Below, in pieces: positions 9,376 through 16,144 of a DNA stretch of 16,144 nucleotides. The stretch is taken from positions 51,168-67,311 of the forward strand of contig MU631523.1 in the NCBI GenBank assembly GCA_026770615.1, given 5' to 3'. The position numbers and the translations under genes were made by a program. The stretch is from Pavlovales sp. CCMP2436. Its lineage: Eukaryota; Haptophyta; Pavlovophyceae; Pavlovales. Each line of letters starts with the position of its first letter. Positions within the stretch are counted from its first letter, which is position 1. The notes under the pieces are model-generated. The model was not told where the DNA came from and made no database searches. It saw only the letters and a list, made by a program, of their open reading frames with translations.

Positions 9376-10644
9376 ATGGCGAGCATTGAGGAGGCCGACT
9401 TGTTCGACCTGCTCGACGACGGCCTTATCCTCGCGATCCTCCGCAGCCTCCCCGATCCCGAGTCGCTCGGCCGCGTCGCACTGGTCAGCAAGCGCCTCGC
9501 CGGGCTGTGCAAGGAGTCCTACGCCTGGAAGCCGCTGCTCGACTCGGCGCTGTTGTCGAGCAGGGCCAGCTTCTTGGCACTGCCGAGCCAGGGGGCGGGC
9601 TGGCGCGAGCGGTTCAAGCAGTGGCACACGCTCAGCTCGCTTTCGTGGTCGCACTGCTCGCCGGCGGCCGGCTCGGCCCAGGCGGCGTTGGCGTGCTCTC
9701 TGCACTGCGCGGCGGCGGTGAGCGCCTACCGCGCCTACGTGTTTGGCGGCCGCAACGGGCAAGGCGAGGTGTTGGGCGACATGTGGATGCTCCGCTGTGA
9801 CTCGGTGGCCACTGGCAAGGCCTCGTGGGAGCTGGTCGCGCCGACGTTGGAGCACACCCCGACCGCCCGCACCGCGGCCACGTTCTCGCCCGTCTCGCTG
9901 AGCAACTCAGTGCACCCCGTGGGGCTGCTCCTGTTCGGCGGGCACGACGACGTGAGCTACCTCAGCAACGTGTGGCTCTTCGACGCGCGTACCGCCGCGT
10001 GGACAATGCTGCTCCGGCACAGCGCTCAGGCCGCCGTCGCGAGCGTGCGCCCCGACGCGCGGGGAGGGCACTCGGCGATCACGCACAACAACAGCTCGGA
10101 AGTGGTCATCTTCGGCGGCATGGTGGAGGACGGCTTCCTGAACGACGTGCTCTCGTTCAGCATGCACACACGCCCGTGGACGCGGCACGAGTGCGCCGGC
10201 TCGAGCCCGAGCCCATGCTGCGATCTGCCGCGTGGCGGAGAGCATGTACATTTTTGGGGGCAGCTCAGTCGATGACGAGGGCTCGTTCAATGACCTGTAG
10301 GAATACGCACTGGACACGCACGTCTGGACGCAGGTGGTCTCCGCAGGAGGGAGCGCGCCGTCCCCGCGCGCGGACCACTCGCTCTTCCCCCTCGGCAACC
10401 GGCTGGTAGTATTCGGCGGCTGCGACCCGCACGTGACGCATGTGGCCAGCTCGTTCGACTCTACGCTGCACTGCTTCGACCTGCAGCGGTGGCGGTGGAT
10501 CGGCCTAGCAGTGGGTGGCAAACACCCGCGCGCATGCACCTACCACGCGGCGATCTCGTGCTGAGACGGATTCCTGATCTCCTGCGGAACGGCTCGGTCG
10601 GCGAGGGCTTCAACGACACTGTTCTTCTGCACGTGTGGCCGTGA
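9376..10644 (+). pseudogene. F-box / kelch-repeat protein, second half disrupted
   Basis: Residues about 6-52 form an F-box (DLLDDGLILAILRSLPDPESLGRVALVSKRL split across the region), which binds SKP1 in SCF ubiquitin ligases. Kelch repeats begin near residue 110, with blades marked by YVFGG, LLFGG, VIFGG, then MYIFGG and VVFGG, each followed by a W or aromatic at blade end; about six blades are visible, as expected for a propeller. The first frame ends at 10275 with garbled residues. Near 10210 the frame shifts by one, after which AHAAICRVAESMYIFGG continues correctly. A TAG at 10298-10300 sits in NDL-stop-EYALD, where kelch blades usually have Trp. A TGA is at 10562-10564, and another shift near 10575-10590 leads to GEGFNDTVLLHVWP and TGA at 10642-10644. 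The family role would be substrate recruitment to a ubiquitin ligase. The lesions suggest a pseudogene, unless they are assembly errors. Confidence 0.8.
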
Positions 10645-10741
10645 TCTAACCCGCGTCAACGCTGCCTAGTATTGTTTGACGAAGGGAGAGTTGCACGCGA
10701 TCGAATGACCGTTTGCTGCTATAGAATCAGGGCCATTGTAT

Positions 10742-10872
10742 TTATGATAGGGATTCAAGCTGACGTCTGACTGTTCTGAATGTTGTGCTGGTCTGAGCGC
10801 TGCGTCGCCCATTGCCTGCTGCGTGCCTTAGTCGGCTGCGCTGGCTTGGGCGCCACCGCGCGTGCCGATGGA
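10742..10872 (+). repeat. Left terminal inverted repeat
   Basis: 131 bp, partner of 12003-12133 in inverse orientation. The outer end begins TTATGATAGGGATTCA and the inner end is GTGCCGATGGA. Confidence 0.9.
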
Positions 10873-10958
10873 TCTCCGGTAGTGTGCCCGGGCAAGGGCG
10901 TTATATAACTAGTTACAACGTGTGGACGTGAGTATCCTATCGCACACTGCTGAGCCAC

Positions 10959-11128
10959 TACAGTCATAGACGGGCATTAGGAAAGCAGAGAATCCAGGTG
11001 AGGATCACTTTCTTAGCAAAATACATACAAACAATAGTTACATTACACACAAACAATGCTTAACATGCCCAAAAAATGAGGCTCAGTTTCTTAATGCCGA
11101 GCTTTCTTAATGCCCGTCTATGACTGTA
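10959..11128. repeat. Inner 28-bp inverted repeat
   Basis: Bases 10959-10986 (TACAGTCATAGACGGGCATT and eight more) pair with 11101-11128 with one mismatch, enclosing 114 bases of AT-rich sequence. A short direct copy, TTCTTAATGCC, occurs at 11091 and again at 11104 beside the right arm. It may be an older element nested in the larger one. Confidence 0.85.
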
Positions 11129-11434
11129 ATATATATCCGTCTCGGCTCCTTCGGCTCCCTCTTCAACCAGTCCTTCCACCGCGCCCCCGCGCTGCGGCCT
11201 GAGCCCTGCACACGCACACGAGTTCTCGACATTCAAAGCCACCTCGCTTCCCAGCGATATGTCACCGCTGGGATCACCAATGGACTCGCTTGCTCGCGCA
11301 CTGTCGGGCGGCCCCGCGTTGCGCAGCGACTCCAGCGCTTTGTTTTCGGCTTCCTCATCATCCACCACTTCTACCAGCTCCCCACTTCGGCGTAGCGCGT
11401 AGGAGCCTGCGTCAGAGCGCTTAGATCAGCCTGA
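11060..11434 (-). CDS. Acidic ORF of unknown function inside the inverted-repeat element
   Basis: A minus-strand frame open from about 11434 to 11060 codes an acidic stretch with ELVEVVDDEEAENKALESL near the start and LVEEGAEGAE later. The first Met is at 11368. Nothing in it is recognised and there is no good start context. The overlapping plus-strand reading is Ser-rich, so the coding strand is not certain. It could be a captured host exon or a fragment of an element protein. Confidence 0.25.
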
Positions 11435-11516
11435 CTTGAACTTGAAACGTACCGCCAGCCCGAACCCCCCTACATTAATATATATCGCTCTAGGCGGTTA
11501 CTGACGACGACCGACG

Positions 11517-11636
11517 ATGGCTCAGACTGTTGATGTTGTGTTATGTTATGATGCCACTTCTACCGCCTGGGGCGCAGTCTCTGCGTCCAGGAGGCCCCAG
11601 GTGTCAGAGTCTGAGCTTCACTCGGTTGAGCTTTAG
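11517..11636 (+). pseudogene. Possible RNase-H-like fragment
   Basis: A 39-codon frame from an ATG codes DVVLCYDATSTAWGAVSA, which resembles the first catalytic strand of retroelement RNase H domains (DAS-x2-GWGA pattern), and stops at TAG 11634-11636. It is too short to be sure; the match is by eye only. Confidence 0.25.
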
Positions 11637-12002
11637 CGTCACCCTGCGGTGGCACCAAAGCGCCGACAGAGCTCCGAAGCAGGCGGCGTCTTATTTTAAT
11701 GACGGAAGTGCACTGACTGTCTGCCGCACACGGAGTATGTACAACTACATTACAGTATTCTGTCATAGCATGTGTATCGCTACTTAGCGACATTTGGAAA
11801 CTCGCTTGTTAGTTGTAGGAAACTAACTTCGTAAGTTACATGCCAGCGAGACTAAAACGTCTTAACCGCCACGTTGTGGGCTTTTTTCGGACATATCTGA
11901 TATCTATCTATCGGGTCACAGCAGCTAGTAAAAAGTCGGAGAGGGCTTGAATTCAGGGTGTAATCCAGCCCCCAGGAGAATCACAGCACGCTGGATATTA
12001 CT

Positions 12003-12133
12003 TCCATCGGCACGCGCGGTGACGCCCAAGCCAGTGCAGCCAACCAAGGCACGCAGCAGGCAATGGGCGACGCAGCGCTCAGACCAGCACAACATTCAGA
12101 ACAGTCAGACGCCAGCCTGAATCCCTATCATAA
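12003..12133 (-). repeat. Right terminal inverted repeat
   Basis: 131 bp, inverted copy of 10742-10872 with six substitutions, mostly transitions, and no indel. The lack of indels suggests fairly recent origin or sequence homogenisation. Confidence 0.9.
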
Positions 12134-12151
12134 GTATAACAGTTAGTCCGG

Positions 12152-12171
12152 CTGTCAAGAGCTCTTGACAG
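12152..12171. promoter_or_regulatory. Perfect 20-bp palindrome
   Basis: CTGTCAAGAGCTCTTGACAG is its own reverse complement. It lies 18 bases outside the right terminal repeat of the 10742-12133 element. The function is unknown; a dimeric protein binding site or cruciform is possible. Confidence 0.6.
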
Positions 12172-12278
12172 GAGACTGACACAGGAACCCAGCTTAGAAG
12201 CAACGAGTTTCTCCTCCGGGCCGATCGCCATCACGTAACTAATGCCTCCTTTAGAGCTCCAGGTTCTTACTGTACATC

Positions 12279-12645
12279 ATGGCTAGAGGATCAATCCCCC
12301 TCCCCCCTGGCCTGCCCCATACTGTAGCCCGCAAAGTTAGGATGGCGGACCCCGAGCCTGGGACTCGCCAAATCAAAATCAATGGCGACACACATGATAT
12401 CTCGACCGGACTACTTCACCGGAAGGGTAGGATTAAATGTAAAAGAAGAGCTCAGAAAGAAGGACGTCGACACCGGTGACGCACCCAAGCCCGGCGACTT
12501 ACACTACACTCTCCTACGCCATAGCCTCAGAATGCACACATCACGCGAAGCGGCAATCGACGCATCAGCGGCGTCAACAAAGGACAATATATATCTAGAC
12601 GACGCGTATAAGTTTAAGGTTCCTGCGGTGGTTGAACTCGCCTAA
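12279..12645 (+). pseudogene. Retroelement-like coding relic with a frameshift
   Basis: Two overlapping plus-strand frames connect. The first (from 12279) codes VARKVRMADPEPGTRQIKIN; the second (from 12382) continues ISRPDYFTGRVGLNVKEEL and later DLHYTLLRHSLRMHTS, ending at TAA 12643-12645. The frame change lies near 12382-12410. Its RPD-[YC]-[FY]-x-G motif followed by a Val-Lys-rich strand resembles the minus-strand relic at the start of the window. Its final peptide DAYKFKV is coded again just downstream, at 12657-12676, in a direct repeat of 12601-12620. Family unknown. Confidence 0.35.
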
Positions 12646-12676
12646 AGACGGTTCCTGATGCGTACAAGTTTAAGGT
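12601..12676 (+). repeat. 20-bp direct repeat (two copies, 18 of 20 identical)
   Basis: 12601-12620 and 12657-12676 differ at two positions; both are followed by Val or Pro codons in the same kind of context. They sit where the plus-strand relic and the minus-strand reverse-transcriptase tail converge. Confidence 0.8.
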
Positions 12677-12916
12677 AGCCCTCGGGGACAGTTCCTTGCA
12701 GGAGGACCGGTGGAGGTCGTGGCGGTGCTTTTCCGTTGATGAGCACTCGTGGTATAAGTGATGCTTTGTGTCTTGTGAGTTGAGTGCTTTGCATAGAGGG
12801 CAGGTGAGGCCCATTGTTTCGGACTTTCCGTCAATGGTAATTGTAGTGATGGCCATCGCAGGAAATTCTGCTGCCCCTCGGCATTGTGGCGGTATGATGT
12901 TTGGGGCTCACTCGAC
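12614..12916 (-). pseudogene. C-terminal zinc-knuckle fragment of a non-LTR reverse transcriptase
   Basis: The minus strand codes GLTCPLCKALNSQDTKHHLY followed by HEC, a CPxC-x(n)-HHxxxxC arrangement typical of the zinc-binding region after the reverse transcriptase of non-LTR retrotransposons (zf-RVT type), then a basic helical tail RHDLHRSSCKEL and a stop at 12614. The frame is open up to a TGA near 12917. No polymerase motifs lie upstream, so only the 3' end of an element is present, as expected for a rearranged or fragmentary copy. It overlaps the region just upstream of MON1 on the opposite strand. Confidence 0.6.
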
Positions 12917-12959
12917 CGTGCCGGATGGCATTCTGGGCCCACCTGACGGCACGGTCGAG
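12911..12959 (+). promoter_or_regulatory. Hairpin abutting the MON1 start codon
   Basis: A perfect 13-bp inverted repeat, 12911-12923 with 12947-12959 (CTCGACCGTGCCG and its complement), encloses 23 bases. The right arm ends at the base before the in-frame ATG at 12960. In the mRNA it would fold into a GC-rich stem directly before the start, with an out-of-frame ATG at 12925 in the loop. Confidence 0.7.
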
Positions 12960-15015
12960 ATGGCCCCGGCAGAGCACGGGCGCTCGGGCGCGCATGTGTT
13001 CGTGCTCTCGAATGCGGGCAAGCCTATCTTCTCGACGGCGGGGGCCGAGGCCGACCTCTCGTCGCTGTCGGCCGTGATGCAGGCGCTCGTGTCCTTCGTG
13101 CGCGGCAAGGGCGACAGCGACGAGCTGCAGTGGGTCGAGGGCGGCGGCCGGCGCTTCGTGTTCGAGGTGCGCGAGCCGCTCTACCTGGTCGCCGTCACTG
13201 ACTCGCGCGAGCACCCGGCGTGCGCCGCGCGGCTGCTACACTACGTGCACCTGCAGATCCTGTTCGTGCTGACCGCCTCCTTTGACAAGGTCTTTAGAGC
13301 CGACGCAAGCTACGACCTGCGCTCGCTGCTTGGCGGGACGGACAAGGGGCTGCGCTCGCTAATCTGTGCGGCGCGCACGCGCCCCGACGTGCTGCTCGAG
13401 GCTGTCGCGTGCGTGCCCCTGCCTCCGGGTACCCGCGCCGAGTTTGGGCGCGTGCTGCAGCTCGTTGAGGCCAACTTGCTCTTCGCGCTGCTCACCGTCC
13501 GCGGCAAGGTTGTGAGCGTCGTGGAGACGTGTAGGCGGCCGCTGGGCGCGTCGGATCTGATCCTGCTCAACAACCTGCTGCTCAGCTCGCAGTCGCTGCG
13601 CGCGGCAGACGAATCATGGGTACCCGTCTGCCTGCCTGGGCTCGATTCCCGCGCTTTCGTGCACGCGCACGTATCCTTCGTCGATCCCGCCTCCGACCTC
13701 TGCCTCGTGCTCATCACGCCCAGGGCGGTGCGTACCTCATCACCACTGCGTCACGGCCGCTGCTGCGAGCCTCCACAAGGCCGCTACCGTCGCGCAGCGA
13801 GCCGTCGCGCGTGCCTTGCTCGCAGAGTGCTGACGCTGTGCCCTTCGCTGTGTGTGCTCTGCTCCCCTGCGGCGTGCCTTCGCAGGACGACTTCGAGCGA
13901 CTCGCCGCCGCGCGCCAGCAGGTGATGCCCCCCCCCTGATGTCTCTGCTGGCCACTGCCCTTCTCTGACTGTCTCTCTGTGTAAAAGGAAAGGATTTCTG
14001 ACTAGTATTCGCTTTGAATCGAGCAGGCGGTGCTGAAGCTAAGCCCTGTACCGGGGGACATAATTGTCATTTGGTTACGGTGATCTTAAACGATGCATCG
14101 GAGACTTCATTAGTCATACTGTCGATAGATTAGCCTACTGCGAGGTGCTGTCCTGCCCTGTATAATGGTGTATAAGAATCTCCTGGCTCGTCGAGTCTGC
14201 TGAGCGCCATCTCTCGAATAATGTATAATATATAATAATAAAGAATTATAATACCCCCCCCCCTCGTTGAGCGCCTATTATTATTTCTTTTAACGCGCCG
14301 GAGTGAGTCTGCCTGCTGCCATCTCTCGCACGCTTAGCGCCACGCTGTAGACTGTAGTATGGTGTAGACTGGTGCCTGTGAGTGAACGCCTTCTGTCGCA
14401 CACTGCTGAGCTGCTTTTTATAACAATATATTAATGTATATAATATAACAGGTGATGCAGCGTCTCTCACCCGCCACGCGAGACGCACTCCGCCAGGCAG
14501 TCGAGGCGAACTTGGCCGAAGTGGACGTCGGTACGCTCGGCATCCCCGCGCTCTCCCACTTCGTATGCCTCGACCGGGTGGCTGGCGTCTACGTATGCGC
14601 CAGGTTCCCGGGCAGTGGCGGAGCTGCGCCGGGTGGGGCTGTGTTGGCCACCACGGGCAGCAGCGATGCCCCGGGCGCTACCGCTGAGCCCGCGCCAAAC
14701 GGGAGCGGTGAGAGCGGTGAGAGCGGAAATGCTGATAGCGGCGACAGCGCGGGCGAAGCTGGCGAGCCGCTGCTGGAGGTCTACCAGCGGCTGCACGCCG
14801 AGCTGCACGCCACCTCACCGCCGCTCTCGCTCCTCTTCGTGGCGGACGGGAGGCACGCGCTGCTCGGGCTCGTCACCGACGAATACGAGCTCTACACGGC
14901 GCACGGGCCGCTCTGCACCAAGGCGGAGGCCTCCGCGGCGGCGCAGGCGCTGCTCAGGTGGGTGCAGCGGCAGCGGAGCACGCTGGTGCTCGAGAAGCAC
15001 CTAAACTGGGCATAG
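12960..15015 (+). CDS. MON1: MON1, vacuolar fusion / Rab7 GEF subunit (3 exons)
   Basis: Spliced as 12960-13727, 13886-13921 and 14452-15015, about 455 residues, within the usual range of 400-650. It begins HVFVLSNAGKPIFS, the hallmark of the first longin domain, then FVFEVREPLYLVAV, YDLRSLLGGTDKGL, the second domain (LLFALLTVRGKVVSVV, SWVPVCLPGLDSRAFVHAHV) and the third, ending LLGLVTDEYELYTAHGPL with an LLRWVQRQ helix. MON1 pairs with CCZ1 to swap GTP onto Rab7 during endosome maturation. Exon 2 is only 36 bp (DDFERLAAARQQ) and fits the known spot after the second domain. A Gly/Ser/Glu-rich insert of about 50 residues sits inside the third domain. The start at 12960 is chosen because upstream codons, including ATGs at 12894 and 12768, overlap a transposon relic; a longer N terminus is possible. 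Confidence 0.92.
13728..13885 (+). other. MON1 intron 1 (158 bp, GT-AG)
   Basis: It starts GTGCGTACC after LITPRA and ends CTTCGCAG before DDFERLAAARQQ. Removing it restores the conserved MON1 reading LITPRADDFERL. Phase 0. Confidence 0.85.
13922..14451 (+). other. MON1 intron 2 (530 bp), flanked by 10-bp direct repeat
   Basis: It joins ARQQ to VMQRLSPATRD in phase 0. CAGGTGATGC occurs across both boundaries, at 13919-13928 and at 14449-14458; the left copy gives the GT donor and the right copy the AG acceptor. The inside is far richer in A and T than the exons, with C runs after the donor and at about 14255, an AT-rich patch at 14220-14245, and repeated CCATCTCTCG words. An alternative acceptor nine bases later (14460) would drop VMQ. 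Confidence 0.85.
14391..14410 (+). repeat. CGCACACTGCTGAG word shared with the inverted-repeat element
   Basis: A 14-base word with similar flanks occurs in MON1 intron 2 (from about 14397) and inside the 10742-12133 element (10941-10954). It may show that the intron and the element derive from related repeat families. Confidence 0.5.
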
Positions 15016-15354
15016 CTCTAGAGACTAGATACAGACATTTATTAAAGAATTTAGTTATTATAAAGCTGCAAAAAAATCAACGCCCACATGAAGCGTACAT
15101 AGAAATTTTAGTCGATCAGCTCGGGAGAACGAACTATGAACACACAGTGACAATGCGGCCGCATCCTGTGTGATAGGATCGTATTCCCTTCAGCTCGAGA
15201 AGGGGTGGGGCCGACTGGCCGTCAGTGTCACTGTCAGGTCTCAAGGGACGGACGTACTCCGAGATATTTACACACAAGGGGCCAGGGCGTGATGACGACT
15301 ATCAAAGCTCGTGCGCCCTGCTCGATCATGCTCGATTCAATCACAGAGACTCGG
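15016..15354. other. Spacer between convergent MON1 and AGTRAP-like genes
   Basis: AT-rich 3' flank of MON1 with ATTTATTAAAGAATT, possibly carrying its poly(A) signal. It contains the third copy of the GGGACGGACGT...ATATTTACACAC repeat at 15245-15275, 79 bases past the end of the minus-strand gene. Nothing else is recognised. Confidence 0.6.
15245..15275 (+). repeat. Third copy of the GGGACGGACGT repeat
   Basis: 31 bases with three differences from the unit at about 5583-5613. It is nearly 10 kb away from the tandem pair, showing the sequence is dispersed. Confidence 0.8.
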
Positions 15355-15933
15355 TCATCTCGCGCGCAGCCTCTGGCAGCCTCGGATGCTCACGGCCAGG
15401 CTGAAAGGTATGGCGACCACCTTGTACACCATGCTGAGCGCCGTGAGGCACACCGGCATCTGAAGCGTGCGAGGCAGCTGGTTGAATTCGTCCGCGGTGG
15501 TCATCGAACGCACGAGGATGGTATCGTCTGTGAACCACCAGATTGTGTCGGTGACCACCGTAAGCGAGATGGCGAGCGCGAACGCAGCAATGGTCGCCGG
15601 CGAGGAGTCGTCCCGGCCGCCAGCGTAGATGCCGAGGACACACACGACCACGGTCGGGTCGGGTCTGAACAGCCCATTGATCATGCTCACGCCGAGCATG
15701 AAGGCGGAGATCCACGCGAGCACGCCGCTAACCGGCTGGGGCCCGCTCCGCAGCGCCGCGCTCGCCGCGGCAGCGGCGCTCGCGGGGCTCGCGGGGCTCG
15801 CGGCAGCACCATTATCGCTGCGCGCCACCGGTGGCGCAAGCTCCGTGATAGCATTGTCCGGGCGTAAGCACGTGCACAGCTCGCCGTTGCTGTTCGCGCA
15901 ACTGCATTGCCGCTTCATCACAGCGCCCACCAA
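15355..15933 (-). CDS. Small multi-pass membrane protein, AGTRAP-like
   Basis: 192 residues. The N-terminal 30 are Cys-rich (CSCANSNGELCTC), followed by an Ala/Pro/Ser linker to about residue 65. Hydrophobic segments lie near residues 70-88, 93-105, 112-135 and 157-182, suggesting four membrane spans. The pattern VVVCVLGIYAG, then a hydrophilic turn with DS, then an AFALAISLTVVTDTIWW span and a final span with a Lys-containing YKVVAIPFS, resembles AGTRAP (angiotensin II type-1 receptor-associated protein) family members. That assignment is by eye and moderate; any small tetraspan protein of unknown role would also fit. Starts at M1 (15933) and M6 (15918) are both possible. It is divergent from the gene at 16001 with a 67-bp gap, so the two probably share a promoter. 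Confidence 0.6.
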   Translation of the reverse strand: MVGAVMKRQCSCANSNGELCTCLRPDNAITELAPPVARSDNGAAASPASPASAAAAASAALRSGPQPVSGVLAWISAFMLGVSMINGLFRPDPTVVVCVLGIYAGGRDDSSPATIAAFALAISLTVVTDTIWWFTDDTILVRSMTTADEFNQLPRTLQMPVCLTALSMVYKVVAIPFSLAVSIRGCQRLRAR

Positions 15934-16000
15934 TCACACAGCGCCTACGAATCACAGCCGTTAGGAGGCCGCCATTTTGAATCCTTTTTTCAAACCAGCG
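15934..16000. promoter_or_regulatory. Short divergent promoter with YY1-like motif and CCAAT words
   Basis: Only 67 bp separate the two start codons. GCCGCCATTTTG at 15968-15979 is, on the minus strand, CAAAATGGCGGC, identical to the animal YY1 consensus. CACCAATCAC near 15928 is a CCAAT word at the edge of the region, next to a short repeat of AATCACA-GCGCC. No TATA box is visible. Confidence 0.5.
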
Positions 16001-16060
16001 ATGGCCTCCCAGCACCCGCTCGGCTTGCCGCAAGGCGCTGCTCCGCCTGCAGGGAAAGTG
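16001..16060 (+). CDS. First exon of an unidentified gene (partial)
   Basis: ATG at 16001 opens 20 codons (MASQHPLGLPQGAAPPAGKV) ending at a strong GTGAGT donor at 16061. The rest lies beyond the window. The codon content matches the GC-rich genes here, and the head-to-head placement with the AGTRAP-like gene supports a real start. The product is unknown. Confidence 0.5.
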
Positions 16061-16066
16061 GTGAGT

Positions 16067-16067
<1 letters not shown>

Positions 16068-16144
<77 letters not shown>
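16068..16144. repeat. Poly-C run of 77 bases to the window end
   Basis: An uninterrupted C run starting seven bases inside the presumed intron. Its true length is not known since it reaches the edge. It may be a real i-motif/G4-forming tract or a sequencing artefact. Confidence 0.95.

Larger units (their letters stand above)
10742..12133. mobile_element. Non-autonomous DNA element with 131-bp terminal inverted repeats
   Basis: Bases 10742-10872 reappear reverse-complemented at 12003-12133 with six mismatches in 131 and no gap (about 95% identity). Both ends begin TTATGATAGGGATTCA. GTAT occurs immediately outside on each side (10738-10741 and 12134-12137), consistent with a 4-bp target-site duplication. 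The 1.13-kb interior has no transposase. It holds a smaller inverted repeat, an acidic minus-strand ORF and a short RNase-H-like peptide. The 4-bp duplication fits few superfamilies, and I do not assign one. Alternatively, two solo copies of a 131-bp repeat may have landed in opposite orientation by chance; the exact abutting GTAT argues against that. Confidence 0.75.

Noticed and set aside
12768..12959. Extending MON1 to ATG 12768
   Set aside because: These codons overlap the antisense reverse-transcriptase tail and show no MON1 similarity; the conserved start is near 12990.
15205..15867. 220-codon plus-strand ORF opposite the AGTRAP-like gene
   Set aside because: Arg/His-rich antisense shadow; the minus strand codes hydrophobic spans in a regular pattern.
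1..16144. CRISPR array, tRNA or rRNA genes
   Set aside because: No regularly spaced repeats, no tRNA T-loop words in cloverleaf context and no rRNA-conserved segments were seen.

Overview
The window looks like a piece of a GC-rich nuclear genome from a unicellular eukaryote, most likely an alga of the haptophyte kind. The evidence is short GT-AG introns, eukaryote-only proteins (a MON1 vesicle-traffic protein, an F-box/kelch protein, a RecQ helicase with a RanBP2 zinc finger), coding regions far richer in GC than the spacers, and dense transposon debris. The taxon is an inference from style; no single gene fixes it.

Layout. 1-686 (-): coding-like retroelement-type remnant, cut by the window edge. 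804-4765 (+): RecQ helicase in three exons, apparently intact. 4766-5691: spacer with a long hairpin and a two-unit tandem repeat. 5808-7013 (+): decayed IS630/Tc1-mariner transposase. 7112-9260 (-): unrecognised protein-coding relic spread over three frames. 9376-10644 (+): F-box/kelch gene broken in its second half. 10742-12133: element with 131-bp terminal inverted repeats and a 4-bp flanking duplication. 12279-12916: two converging relics, one being the zinc-knuckle tail of a reverse transcriptase. 12960-15015 (+): MON1 in three exons. 15355-15933 (-): small membrane protein resembling AGTRAP. 16001 (+): first exon of a divergent gene, whose intron begins with a 77-base C run.

The genes do not form one pathway. 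Three look functional (RecQ for DNA repair, MON1 for Rab7 activation at late endosomes, the AGTRAP-like membrane protein), and decayed mobile DNA fills much of the space between. The best leads are the MON1 second intron, flanked by a 10-bp direct repeat that supplies both splice sites (a signature of intron gain by transposition); the 1.39-kb inverted-repeat element; an exon-tail duplication inside a RecQ intron; and an apparent recombinase-like helix-turn-helix module at the RecQ C terminus. Many relics carry both stops and small indels, so base-calling error must be excluded before all of it is called decay.
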